DNA of 64,000 nucleotides, from NCBI GenBank assembly GCA_944323955.1, contig CALUUK010000010.1, positions 16,222 through 80,221 of the forward strand, in the 5' to 3' direction. The notes beneath the pieces are model-generated. The model saw nothing but the letters and a program-made list of their open reading frames with translations, searched no databases and had not been told where the DNA came from. The DNA comes from Candidatus Gastranaerophilales bacterium (GTDB lineage: Bacteria; Cyanobacteriota; Vampirovibrionia; Gastranaerophilales; Gastranaerophilaceae). The translations under genes and the position numbers were made by a program. Below are positions 26,304 to 35,087 of this stretch, in pieces (the stretch's first letter is position 1; every line of letters starts with the position of its first letter).

Positions 26304-27334
26304 TGAAATTATATTTTACTCTTACAAACGGTGTAAATAACAGTGAAATACATTTAAATATGCTGAGATTATGCCTGAAATCTGCGAGAGAGAATACATC
26401 TCTTGACCTTTATGCACTCTATGACGGTGAAATCGGAGATAACTCGTATAATATTTTCAAGGAAAACGGAGTAAATGTAATCCTTTGTAAGTGCAGTTTT
26501 GCGGATAAATTAAAAAAATATTATGCAAACAGCCGATTTGAAGGACTGTTAAACAGTGTGGAAAGAATGCTCGGATGCTTTATGAAATTCGACATTGCAC
26601 TATACGAAAAAGATGATGACGTTGTTCTTTATTCCGATATTGACACAATGTTTTTAAAAGACATACCGAAAGAAGCCTTCAACGTAAAAACACTTGCAGC
26701 GGCACCTGAGGTTGATAAAAACTTTGACATTATAAAAGGCAATAAATATTTTAGTGCGGGCATTATGATGCTCAATATCCCCGAACTTACTAAAAGACGC
26801 GAAAAATTATTTGAAATGCTGGATAACAATATTCAGCCTTATCAGGAATGCTGGGATCAGGGATTTTTTAATGAACTTTATAAAAACGATTTTGAACCAA
26901 TGGGGCTTGAATATAACTGGAAACCGTATTGGGGTATAAATGACGAAGCAATAATAATACATATTCACGGATTGAAATTAGGCTCTATTACAGAAAAAGA
27001 TATTGACATAACCGGTAATATGCAAAATAGATATACTGACGCTGCATTGGGCTGGTTATATTACACAATGACAGCATATAGAACTTTAGGAATTAACAAG
27101 GATAGGGAAATAGCAAATTTCGCTAAGTTTTTAACTGTTGCCCATAAAGAAATGAATAAAAAACAATTTGCTTTTTCCAGTTTTTTAATCCACTTTTTAT
27201 ACAAAGCAACAAAAAATAATAAACTTTTTTCAAAAACAAATTGCCTTCTAAAGAAAAAATTAATAAAAAGAAAACTCATAAACGAAGATCTAGATAATCT
27301 ATTTGAACAAAATGGCGAATGGAAACTTTCTTAA
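26303..27334 (+). CDS. GT8-like glycosyltransferase
   Basis: 343 residues. The GT-A DxD is in VLYSDIDTMFLKD; then YFSAGIMMLNIPEL, CWDQGFFNELY and, near residue 230, IIIHIHGLKLG, the order and spacing of GT8 retaining transferases (glycogenin/LgtC-like). The last about 90 residues are basic and helical and may touch the membrane. It probably adds one sugar in assembly of the surface glycan. GGGGAG before ATG. Confidence 0.8.
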   Translation: MKLYFTLTNGVNNSEIHLNMLRLCLKSARENTSLDLYALYDGEIGDNSYNIFKENGVNVILCKCSFADKLKKYYANSRFEGLLNSVERMLGCFMKFDIALYEKDDDVVLYSDIDTMFLKDIPKEAFNVKTLAAAPEVDKNFDIIKGNKYFSAGIMMLNIPELTKRREKLFEMLDNNIQPYQECWDQGFFNELYKNDFEPMGLEYNWKPYWGINDEAIIIHIHGLKLGSITEKDIDITGNMQNRYTDAALGWLYYTMTAYRTLGINKDREIANFAKFLTVAHKEMNKKQFAFSSFLIHFLYKATKNNKLFSKTNCLLKKKLIKRKLINEDLDNLFEQNGEWKLS

Positions 27335-27351
27335 ATAAAAAGGATATAAAA

Positions 27352-28308
27352 TTGGACAAATTAGTTTCGGTAATAATACCTTCATATAACCACGAAAAAT
27401 ATATACAAGAAGCAATAAAATCAGTAATAAATCAAACTTATAAAAACATAGAACTTCTTGTTATGGATGACGGTTCAAAAGATTCTACCTGGCAGAAAAT
27501 ATGCGAAATGAAACCCGAAAGCAAAGAAAGATTTACACAAATTCATTTTGAGACAAAAGAAAACGAAGGTGTTTCAAAAACATTACAAAAATTGTTAAAT
27601 ATTGCAACAGGCGATTACATATACTATTTTTCCTCAGATGATATTATGAAACCGGAAGCAATCGAAATACTTATAAAATTCCTTGAAAGTCATCCGAAAC
27701 ATGTACTTGCGGTGGGCAATGACGATTTAACGGATACAGAAGGAAAACCTTGCTATTGGGACAAAAAAAGAAATATCGTATATGATAAACAAAAAGCCGT
27801 ATATTATACATTTGCCGATTTTCTACAAAAAGATTGTCATTTTAAATTTACTTCAAAAAAATTCGGAACATACGGTTCTTTCTATTATCAAAACTATATG
27901 CCAAACGGATATTTGGTACGAAAATCCGCACTAAAAAAAATAAAACCCTATACCCCGAAAGCTCCCTTGGAAGACTACTTTCTTATGCTTCAATTATCAA
28001 AATACGGAAAAATGAAATATATTGATAAAATATTATTCTCCTACAGAATCCATGACAGTAATACATTCTCTCAAACAGAAAAAATGAAAGAAATGGAAAG
28101 ACAGACACGGGAATACGAAGAGAAAATTTTGGAAAAAATTGACGAATCCGAAGTTCTTCCCGAAGTTCTTAAAGTAAAAAAACACGGATATTACTATAAA
28201 AAACAAGGAATTCCATTTGTATTTGAAATTCAAAAACAAATAAAACACGGTGAAAGATACAGAATCATAAAACTTTTCGGAATAAAAATAAAAGAATATA
28301 AGAAATAA
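27352..28308 (+). CDS. GT2-family glycosyltransferase
   Basis: 318 residues if translation starts at the TTG at 27352, 7 nt after AAAGGA. An ATG at 27319 in frame lies inside the previous gene without a ribosome site. GT2 marks: LVSVIIPSYNHEKYIQEAIK, SVINQTYKNIELLVMDDGSK, YYFSSDDIMKPEAI (DxD-like SDD), and the later APLEDYFLMLQLSKYG with ED base. C-terminus is very basic and shows no membrane helix. Last gene of the operon; a convergent gene begins 2 bp on. Confidence 0.88.
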   Translation: MDKLVSVIIPSYNHEKYIQEAIKSVINQTYKNIELLVMDDGSKDSTWQKICEMKPESKERFTQIHFETKENEGVSKTLQKLLNIATGDYIYYFSSDDIMKPEAIEILIKFLESHPKHVLAVGNDDLTDTEGKPCYWDKKRNIVYDKQKAVYYTFADFLQKDCHFKFTSKKFGTYGSFYYQNYMPNGYLVRKSALKKIKPYTPKAPLEDYFLMLQLSKYGKMKYIDKILFSYRIHDSNTFSQTEKMKEMERQTREYEEKILEKIDESEVLPEVLKVKKHGYYYKKQGIPFVFEIQKQIKHGERYRIIKLFGIKIKEYKK

Positions 28309-28309
28309 T

Positions 28310-28768
28310 CTATACCTTTGAATACATTACTTCGGACAATTCTTTCTTTATATCTTCAACAGAAACGTATTCAATCGGTGAATTATCATCTTTTCTGAGA
28401 TAAACCTCTTTAATACCTGCTTGAACAATAAATCTTTTACAAAGAATGCAAATAAAATTATGTCCGTATATATACATCGTTGCATCCTTGCATCTATCCT
28501 GTCCTGCCTGAATTATGGCATTTTGTTCCGCATGGATGCTTCTGCACGTTTCATAGCGCGTGCCCGATTCAATATTGTTCTCTATTCTGTAACATTTTCC
28601 TATTTCAGCACAAGAAACTACTTTAGACGGAGTACCGTTATATCCGGTAGCTTTTATTTTTTTATCTTCACCGACTATAACCGCACCAACCTGAGCCCTC
28701 AGGCAATTTGAACGTGATGCGCATGTCTTTGCTATTTCCAAAAAATATTCATTCCACTCTTTTACCAT
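28310..28768 (-). CDS. Deoxycytidylate (dCMP) deaminase, ComEB-like
   Basis: 152 residues. The zinc-dependent deaminase signature is HAEQNAI (His/Glu) with a second zinc site CILCKR; the canonical PCxxC proline is replaced by Ile. RAQVGAVIVGEDKKIKATGYNG is typical for dCMP deaminases, which make dUMP for thymidylate synthesis. GGAGG lies 4 nt before the ATG. Stands alone, convergent with the glycan operon. Confidence 0.9.
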   Translation of the reverse strand: MVKEWNEYFLEIAKTCASRSNCLRAQVGAVIVGEDKKIKATGYNGTPSKVVSCAEIGKCYRIENNIESGTRYETCRSIHAEQNAIIQAGQDRCKDATMYIYGHNFICILCKRFIVQAGIKEVYLRKDDNSPIEYVSVEDIKKELSEVMYSKV

Positions 28769-28880
28769 AGTGCCTCCGGTTCTTTGATATTATACTCTAC
28801 GAGGCTACGTTTTAACAACGATTTGTAAAGTATTTATACTTAATTATAAATAGATATTAAAATGTATTTACAGGCAAGTT

Positions 28881-29834
28881 ATGAAAATTTTTTTGGAAGA
28901 TATAAAGAAGAATAATAAAAACGTCTGGATAAGTATAACCGGCTTTCGTACTTTACTGTTATTTATAAGCCTGTTAGAACAACCCAGAAGTATACAAGAA
29001 CTCATTGACATTGTAAAAAGCCATGACGTAACCAAAAAATCCGCATCAAAGGACACGGTAAGAGTAACTCTTAATACTTTAAAAGCAGCAGGTTGCGAAA
29101 TTGGAAGACCGACCAAAACAAACGGCTATAAATACTCGTTAATTAAACATCCTTTTGTTATGCAGCTAACACAAAAAGAGGTTGATTCTCTTTTGTTAAT
29201 AAGAGAAAGAATGGCAAATGAACTTTCCTGGAGAAAAGTTTTGCTTTTAAATTCTTTCTATAAAAAGTTTTTCTCGCTTACTTATAACGAGGAATATATT
29301 GAGCTTGAAAAGAACTCAAGACCTTTATGCGGAATGGATATGGATATTTTAAAAGTAATTTCCAATCCCGAAATAATAGGCAAAAAAGTCAATCTTACGT
29401 ACGATTCTCCCGAATTTAACATTGAAGATATTGAAGTAATACCCCAAAAACTAATTTATGAAAATACAAGGTTATATTTATGGTGTTACAGCTATAAATA
29501 CGAAAGAATAAGTATTTTAAATGCGGAAAGAATAAAAAAAATAAACTCCGTAGATATGACAAAAGCGGAAATTAACAGCAATAAATATGAAGTGGAATAT
29601 GAAATCTTCGGCAGCAGTGCAAAAGAATTTAAACCTGAAAACAATGAAACAATACTTGAAAAAACAAATAACTCCATAAAAGTAAAAGCAAATGTTGCAA
29701 ATGAATTCTGGTTTATTCAAAGAATTTTACTTTTCGGCACCGATTTTAAAATAATTTCGCCATCTTTCTTCAAAGAAAAACTTATAAACAAACTTAAACT
29801 TATACAAAAAGGATATGAAAATGGCAAAGACTAA
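28881..29834 (+). CDS. WYL-domain transcriptional regulator, first of a tandem pair
   Basis: 317 residues. Residues about 20-90 form a winged helix (TLLLFISLLEQPRSIQELID, then SKDTVRVTLNTLKAAGCEIG). A WYL domain follows at about 165-230: the fold is recognisable from LIYENTRLYLWCYSYKYER, where LYLWCYS replaces the usual WYL triplet. The C-terminal WCX-like part ends in FFKEKLINKLKLI. WYL proteins sense ligands such as nucleotides or ssDNA. The second regulator overlaps its end, giving the layout of the PafB-PafC pair. Confidence 0.75.
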   Translation: MKIFLEDIKKNNKNVWISITGFRTLLLFISLLEQPRSIQELIDIVKSHDVTKKSASKDTVRVTLNTLKAAGCEIGRPTKTNGYKYSLIKHPFVMQLTQKEVDSLLLIRERMANELSWRKVLLLNSFYKKFFSLTYNEEYIELEKNSRPLCGMDMDILKVISNPEIIGKKVNLTYDSPEFNIEDIEVIPQKLIYENTRLYLWCYSYKYERISILNAERIKKINSVDMTKAEINSNKYEVEYEIFGSSAKEFKPENNETILEKTNNSIKVKANVANEFWFIQRILLFGTDFKIISPSFFKEKLINKLKLIQKGYENGKD

Positions 29835-30750
29835 GAAAAAATCCGACAAAAATTTTGATACAAGTTTAAGAATTTTGGAAGTATTAAGAATTCTTCTTAA
29901 CTATGATATAACAAAAAGTGACCTTATTGAGAAGATGAATGAAAATTCACAGTTTGAAAATGTCTATACATTCGAAGCATTCATAAAATACTTTAATACG
30001 CTCTCTGTTTTGGGATTTAAGATTAAGAAAGACAAAAACATATACAAATTAAGAAACACCTTTTACAGACTTCAATTAACAAAAGATGAACTTGCCGCTG
30101 TTTTCCAATTAATAAGCCACATAAAAAAGCTGCATAATAAAACTCTTGAACAAACAATTACGAATATTTTAAATAAATCATTAAAATATATGGATGAAGA
30201 CACTCAAAATCAAGTTGAGAATGCCATAAAAGAATCCGCCCAGAATATTAAAAGCAACAACCTTGCGGAAACACTTGAAAGTCTTTTATATGATAATCGT
30301 TTTATTTCAATAACATACATAAAAAATAAAAACACTCAGGATACTATAACTGCAAGACTAAAAGAAATCATTGAAAAAAAAGATGAAATTATTCTTGTAT
30401 GTCATGATAAAAAAAGTGCAAGAAATAAAAAAATAAATGCAGCATCAATCATTTCAATCACTCAAACACCTAACATGGCAGATCAGAATAACTTCAATAA
30501 CGATTCGGTTGTTTTCAGAATATACGGAAGATTAGCGCAAGTATATAAACTGAAACAAGGTGAAAAGGTACTGGATTTTTCCGCAGGATATAAAACAATC
30601 TTGAATAAAGGTGAAGACAAAGATATTATTATAAAAAGACTCTTAAAATACGGTGAAAATTGTAAGATAGTACAGCCAAAAATAATACAAGATGAATTTT
30701 TAATGATGACAAACGAAATTTTAAAAAATCTTGAAGAGGATTCCGTATAA
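29821..30750 (+). CDS. WYL-domain transcriptional regulator, second of a tandem pair
   Basis: 309 residues from ATG 29821, which has AAAAAGGA 7 nt upstream; the ATG at 29815 is too close to that site. The layout matches the previous protein: winged helix (RILEVLRILLNYDITKSDLI), a linker, a degenerate WYL-like domain (ISITYIKNKNTQ, IILVCHDKKSARNKKI), and a C-terminal domain (ENCKIVQPKIIQDEFLMMTN). Overlap with both neighbours (14 bp and TAATG) points to one transcript and probably a heterodimer, as for PafBC. That comparison is inference. Confidence 0.7.
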   Translation: MAKTKKKSDKNFDTSLRILEVLRILLNYDITKSDLIEKMNENSQFENVYTFEAFIKYFNTLSVLGFKIKKDKNIYKLRNTFYRLQLTKDELAAVFQLISHIKKLHNKTLEQTITNILNKSLKYMDEDTQNQVENAIKESAQNIKSNNLAETLESLLYDNRFISITYIKNKNTQDTITARLKEIIEKKDEIILVCHDKKSARNKKINAASIISITQTPNMADQNNFNNDSVVFRIYGRLAQVYKLKQGEKVLDFSAGYKTILNKGEDKDIIIKRLLKYGENCKIVQPKIIQDEFLMMTNEILKNLEEDSV

Positions 30751-32153
30751 TGACAAATATAGCGGTTATTCCTATCGATAACAGACCTGTCTGTTATCAG
30801 CTGCCTTTACAAATTGCGGAATTGGATAGAAAAAATAAAATTTTTATGCCTGATTTCTCTTTAATGGGCAGTAATAAAAAAAATGCCGATATCGAAAGTC
30901 TTTTAAACTGGCTTGAAGGACTTAATAATATTGATATTATTGTAATTGCCCTTGATGCAATTGCATATGGAGGTCTTGTTTCATCAAGAAAAAGCCAAGA
31001 TGATTATTTTGAAATAAAATCCCGAATTGAAAGACTTAAAGAAATTCTAAACAAAAAAAATTCACGGGTCTATGCTTTTTCCAGTATTATGCGTATTTCA
31101 AATAACAATATTAATGACGAAGAAAAAGAGTACTGGAGTGAATACGGAACAAAAATTTTTGAATATTCATATAACATACACAAACTTGAACAAACCTTTA
31201 AGCATACCGATTTAACCTCTAAATATAATGCGGGAAATATACCTCCCGATATATTAAATGATTATACAAAAACAAGAAAAAGAAATTTTGAAATAAACAA
31301 ATACTATATTGAACTAAAGAAACAAGGGATATTTGACACTTTAGTTTTCTCAAAAGATGACTGTGCCGAGTTCGGTTTTAACGTAAAAGAAGCAACTGAG
31401 CTTAAAGAGCTGTCAAAAGGTATTAAAAATATTTATATAAAAACAGGTGCTGATGAAATTCCGTTATCTCTGCTTTCAAGAGCATTAAATAAAGACAAAA
31501 ATATTAAAATAGCCCCCGTTTATACAAATCCCGATACAATTGACAAAATATCAAAATACGAAGATATTTCTGTAAAAGAATCAGTTGAATCGCAAATAGA
31601 ACTTGCGGGAGCGGTTGTTTCTGAAATTGACAATTGTAATCTTGTTTTGATTGTAAATAATTTCAAAAATGAACAGGGTGAACTTGTTATGAATGTTTAT
31701 GAACCGGGATTTAACAAAGAGCTTATTCTGCCTTGTAAGCCTTATTTTATCGCGGATATCTTAAATGCAAACGGAGCGGATAATAATTTTATTGAAGCAC
31801 TTTTCAAACAGGATTTTTTAAAAAATTTTTATGGCTACAGCGCATGGAACACAAGCGGAAATACTCTGGGCAGTGCTATAGCTGCGGCCATTACATATTT
31901 TTGCGCAGGGGAGGCAAATAAACAAATGTTTTATAATCTTCAATTAACAAGATTTCTGGATGACTGGGCATATCAGGCAAATGTCAGAGGAAAAATCCGC
32001 AGTTGCAATGAAAATCTTTCAAATGACGTTATAAAAAAGGAAATGAAAAATTTTGAACAGATTCTTGAGGAAAAATTCTCCGTGCAAAATTTAGAACCCG
32101 CATACACTTTTCCCTGGAACAGATTTTTTGAGATAAAAATATCTATATCCTAA
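30750..32153 (+). CDS. DUF4127-family protein
   Basis: 467 residues. The family opens with IAVIPIDNRPVCYQLPLQIA and has the ALDAIAYGGLVSSRKSQD stretch, as well as GADEIPLSLLSRALN and WNTSGNTLGSAIAAA near the end. DUF4127 has no known reaction; the conserved Asp/Arg at the N-terminus and the GADE segment suggest an enzyme. It is the last gene of the WYL-WYL operon (TAATG), so it may be the gene product, or the signal source, of that regulator pair. Confidence 0.75.
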   Translation: MTNIAVIPIDNRPVCYQLPLQIAELDRKNKIFMPDFSLMGSNKKNADIESLLNWLEGLNNIDIIVIALDAIAYGGLVSSRKSQDDYFEIKSRIERLKEILNKKNSRVYAFSSIMRISNNNINDEEKEYWSEYGTKIFEYSYNIHKLEQTFKHTDLTSKYNAGNIPPDILNDYTKTRKRNFEINKYYIELKKQGIFDTLVFSKDDCAEFGFNVKEATELKELSKGIKNIYIKTGADEIPLSLLSRALNKDKNIKIAPVYTNPDTIDKISKYEDISVKESVESQIELAGAVVSEIDNCNLVLIVNNFKNEQGELVMNVYEPGFNKELILPCKPYFIADILNANGADNNFIEALFKQDFLKNFYGYSAWNTSGNTLGSAIAAAITYFCAGEANKQMFYNLQLTRFLDDWAYQANVRGKIRSCNENLSNDVIKKEMKNFEQILEEKFSVQNLEPAYTFPWNRFFEIKISIS

Positions 32154-32155
32154 AA

Positions 32156-33778
32156 CTATTTTGAAAACTGAGAAAAGATATCAGGCGTACTGCTAAAAGC
32201 GTTAACAGAATTTGCCCCTGCAGTATTTGAAACAACTTTAGTGCTGTTTTTTACGGGATTTTCAACAATCTTACCTGCTTTAAGTTTTCCTGACTTTTTA
32301 AGCAAGAAGACAACAACCGCAGCCAAAACGGCAGCGGCAGCACCTATTAATACAGCAGTCTTTTTATTCAGGAACTTAGTTTTATTAATTACCTTTGCGG
32401 CACTTTCCTGAACTTCACTAACTTTAGCAGCAGCGGAAGATGCATCATCAGGCGCCTGTTTAAACAAAACTTTTACGAGATTTTCGCCCTCCGGAATTTC
32501 AACCTGATTTGGTGCAAACTCATATGCTTTAAACTTTTCTTCAAAACTTCCGAGCATTTTTTCATAATATTTTTTCGTATTGCCCTCGGAATTTTCAATT
32601 GATTCTTTTAATAATGAAATTAATTGGTCATAGCTTGCTTTAAGTTTTCTTGAATTTTCAACGGGAGAGTTAAGTGAATCTCCCAAATTCAAGAAAGTTC
32701 TTAACTGAATTTTGGAAAGTTCAACTTTTACCGTACTGTCAGCAGGATTTTTAAGAACCTCCTGAGCCAATCCTTCGTAGTCTATTGCCTTTTTCAACTG
32801 AGATTTTGCGCTATTGACTTTATCCGTACCAAATTCAGAGAAATCAGCGGAATCAAAACTCAAACCTTCTAAAAATCTTTTCATCTCAGTATGATAGACC
32901 TCGCCTTTTTGTTTTAAATAAGACCTGAAGAAATCAAGAGGTTTTTTCTCGCTGCCGTCCAATAAATGGGTATATAAAGTCCTGTATTCAAAGTTTGTTG
33001 CATTTGATTGAATTTTTAAATACGGATTATCGGCTAAATTTTTAATATCGGTATAATTTTCTGCCAGAAATGTTTTTAAAAATCTTGTTTGATGCGGTAA
33101 ACTCGTAATTCGGGACATATCACCGCCGGGTTTAAAAATCTCATGAGGCACATAATCAGATCCGATAATCCTGCCGGCATTATCTATAAAATTAAAAGAA
33201 CCGAAATCAATTAATTTTGTTTTGCCGTTTTCAAGTAAAAATACATTTCCGCTCTGCACATCGGAGTTTGTTATACCGTGCATATCAAGTTTAATAAATT
33301 TAGATAATAAATCCCTGATATGACTGACACCTATAGCATTGCCCTTTGGATGAACACCGTCTGACCACTTTTCAACAAGACAATATAATCCGTTTTTTCT
33401 TATAACATCAACAGTGGCAGGCGTCATTTCAGGGTCAATTTTTTCAATCTCTTTTAAGATATAATACTCTTTTAAATTCTGTCCCTCGGCTAAACTTGCA
33501 CTTACGGAATCTTTAAACTCTCTTTTTTTAGGTACCTTCACGATTAAATCTTTTATTTTATATATGCCTGAGGTAAAACCCGAATTGATACTTTTCTGAG
33601 AATCAACTGCTCCTGATATATTGTTCAAATCCGTATCGTTAATATTGCCAAAAAGGCTTTGAACTCTTTGCACAAAAACATCATCCTGTCCCTTAAAGGA
33701 AATAAAATTGCTTTTCTTTAAGACAGACATCGGAGCTGATGTATTATTAACATTTGCTGCTCGTGATACAGATACCAT
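32156..33778 (-). CDS. Membrane-anchored protein-kinase-like protein with N-terminal SFKG element
   Basis: 540 residues from ATG 33778 (GGG 6 nt upstream). A longer frame to 33922 would add 48 residues that do not look coding. SFKG is at 27-30. The kinase fold is clear: candidate Lys81 (DLIVKVPKK), catalytic loop HGITNSDVQSGN (His167, Asp173, Asn178) and metal motif LIDFGSF (Asp191). So catalytic residues look intact, more like small-molecule or lipid kinases than Ser/Thr kinases. Near the end is one hydrophobic helix (about 474-493, Ala/Val-rich) then a Ser/Asn tail. It should be tail-anchored in the inner membrane with the kinase inside. Substrate unknown. Confidence 0.7.
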   Translation of the reverse strand: MVSVSRAANVNNTSAPMSVLKKSNFISFKGQDDVFVQRVQSLFGNINDTDLNNISGAVDSQKSINSGFTSGIYKIKDLIVKVPKKREFKDSVSASLAEGQNLKEYYILKEIEKIDPEMTPATVDVIRKNGLYCLVEKWSDGVHPKGNAIGVSHIRDLLSKFIKLDMHGITNSDVQSGNVFLLENGKTKLIDFGSFNFIDNAGRIIGSDYVPHEIFKPGGDMSRITSLPHQTRFLKTFLAENYTDIKNLADNPYLKIQSNATNFEYRTLYTHLLDGSEKKPLDFFRSYLKQKGEVYHTEMKRFLEGLSFDSADFSEFGTDKVNSAKSQLKKAIDYEGLAQEVLKNPADSTVKVELSKIQLRTFLNLGDSLNSPVENSRKLKASYDQLISLLKESIENSEGNTKKYYEKMLGSFEEKFKAYEFAPNQVEIPEGENLVKVLFKQAPDDASSAAAKVSEVQESAAKVINKTKFLNKKTAVLIGAAAAVLAAVVVFLLKKSGKLKAGKIVENPVKNSTKVVSNTAGANSVNAFSSTPDIFSQFSK

Positions 33779-33884
33779 TACATGCCCTACTACAATTATA
33801 TTATAAACCAAAAAAGTATTTATTTTTGTAACAATGTTGCTGCAGAGATTATTTTTTTGAGAAACGATAAGATAAACTGAGAAA

Positions 33885-35087
33885 GTGAAAGTATCAAGTT
33901 TATCAAATATTAATATTGGCATGGTGAATTTCCGCGCAGGAAAAACAGGTCTTTACACAGATTTTGACGGCACATACTTTCCTTTTCATCAGGAAATACT
34001 GGAAAATCAGGAAGAACCTCTTTTTTCTCAGGCAGCAAGAATGTATGATGCCTTTTCCAAATTCATAAATAAAGGAAAAGAAAAATTTAAAGTAATTATT
34101 ACGACAGGGCGAAGCCTGATTGAAATGCAAAATGCACTAAATTTCCTTGAAAAATCAAATCTGCCGTTTCCGCAGCAAAAAAACTATATATTAAGAAACG
34201 GGCTGGAAGAAATTGAAGCCGCTGATGAAGGACATCTGAAAAGCACTAAAGCAGCTCAGCTTACAGAGTCTTTCCTGAGTGCGGTAAAAAATATTGTAAT
34301 TTCATCATACGGCAATATTGCCGTTTACGAACCCGAAACAAATAAAAACATGTATCACTACGGCAAAAGTTCTTTTGAATATTTATATAGAAAAAACCCT
34401 TCAGATAAATATGTTTCAATTTCAGCAGAAAATAACGGAACAATTGAACTTGCCTTCTCCTCAAATATTGATATCGACGAATGTTACGGGAAAATAAAAA
34501 GATATATAGCAGATAATAATATTCAGGCAGCCGTTGAAAAATGTAATAATGACAAACATTTTTATATGCCGTATAAATCTGATGATAATAGTGAATATTC
34601 ATATATCCCCGCTAATATGATATTTATAAGACCGCTGTTAAACAATACGGCAATTGATAAACTCAAACAGCCTAAAGAACATGTAAAAGCAATAATAGAA
34701 AACAATGAAAATGATTTAGTCATTGCAGCAGGCGACGATTTTAACGATGCGGAAATGCTTAATCCTTTAAATTATTTGGATATTTACGGGATACAAATTG
34801 ACCCCGATGCCGATATTGAAGAAACTCTTTCAAGACCCGACGTAAAAGATGCAATAAAGAAATTGCCTTTAATTTCAATTGTTGCAGGTAACGGAAGAAA
34901 TCTGCAAACGGTTTTACATATTAAAGAATTACTTGACAGGCAGGGCATTCATAAAATACTCACTGCGAAAAATCCCGAAAAAGATTTATTGAACAAAGTA
35001 AAAAGAGGCATGCATATATACAGCGACATAAACAGTGAATATAAATATAATCTCGGGATAGATTTATACAGGGAAATATTAAAATGA
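33885..35087 (+). CDS. HAD-superfamily phosphatase (sucrose/trehalose-phosphatase-like)
   Basis: 400 residues from a GTG at 33885; the alternative ATG at 33921 would cut the tag-like N-terminus. HAD motifs: YTDFDGTYF (motif I, nucleophile Asp), IITTGRS (motif II), and AAGDDFNDAEML (motif IV). It is in the Cof/sugar-phosphatase style. A NFRAG stretch (residues 15-19) precedes motif I, a variant of the SFxG element seen on other proteins. The last about 80 residues (VAGNGRNLQTVLHI) form an extra domain. The next gene overlaps it by ATGA. It may act with the GH13-like protein of this operon on a phosphorylated sugar (inference). Confidence 0.8.
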   Translation: MKVSSLSNINIGMVNFRAGKTGLYTDFDGTYFPFHQEILENQEEPLFSQAARMYDAFSKFINKGKEKFKVIITTGRSLIEMQNALNFLEKSNLPFPQQKNYILRNGLEEIEAADEGHLKSTKAAQLTESFLSAVKNIVISSYGNIAVYEPETNKNMYHYGKSSFEYLYRKNPSDKYVSISAENNGTIELAFSSNIDIDECYGKIKRYIADNNIQAAVEKCNNDKHFYMPYKSDDNSEYSYIPANMIFIRPLLNNTAIDKLKQPKEHVKAIIENNENDLVIAAGDDFNDAEMLNPLNYLDIYGIQIDPDADIEETLSRPDVKDAIKKLPLISIVAGNGRNLQTVLHIKELLDRQGIHKILTAKNPEKDLLNKVKRGMHIYSDINSEYKYNLGIDLYREILK

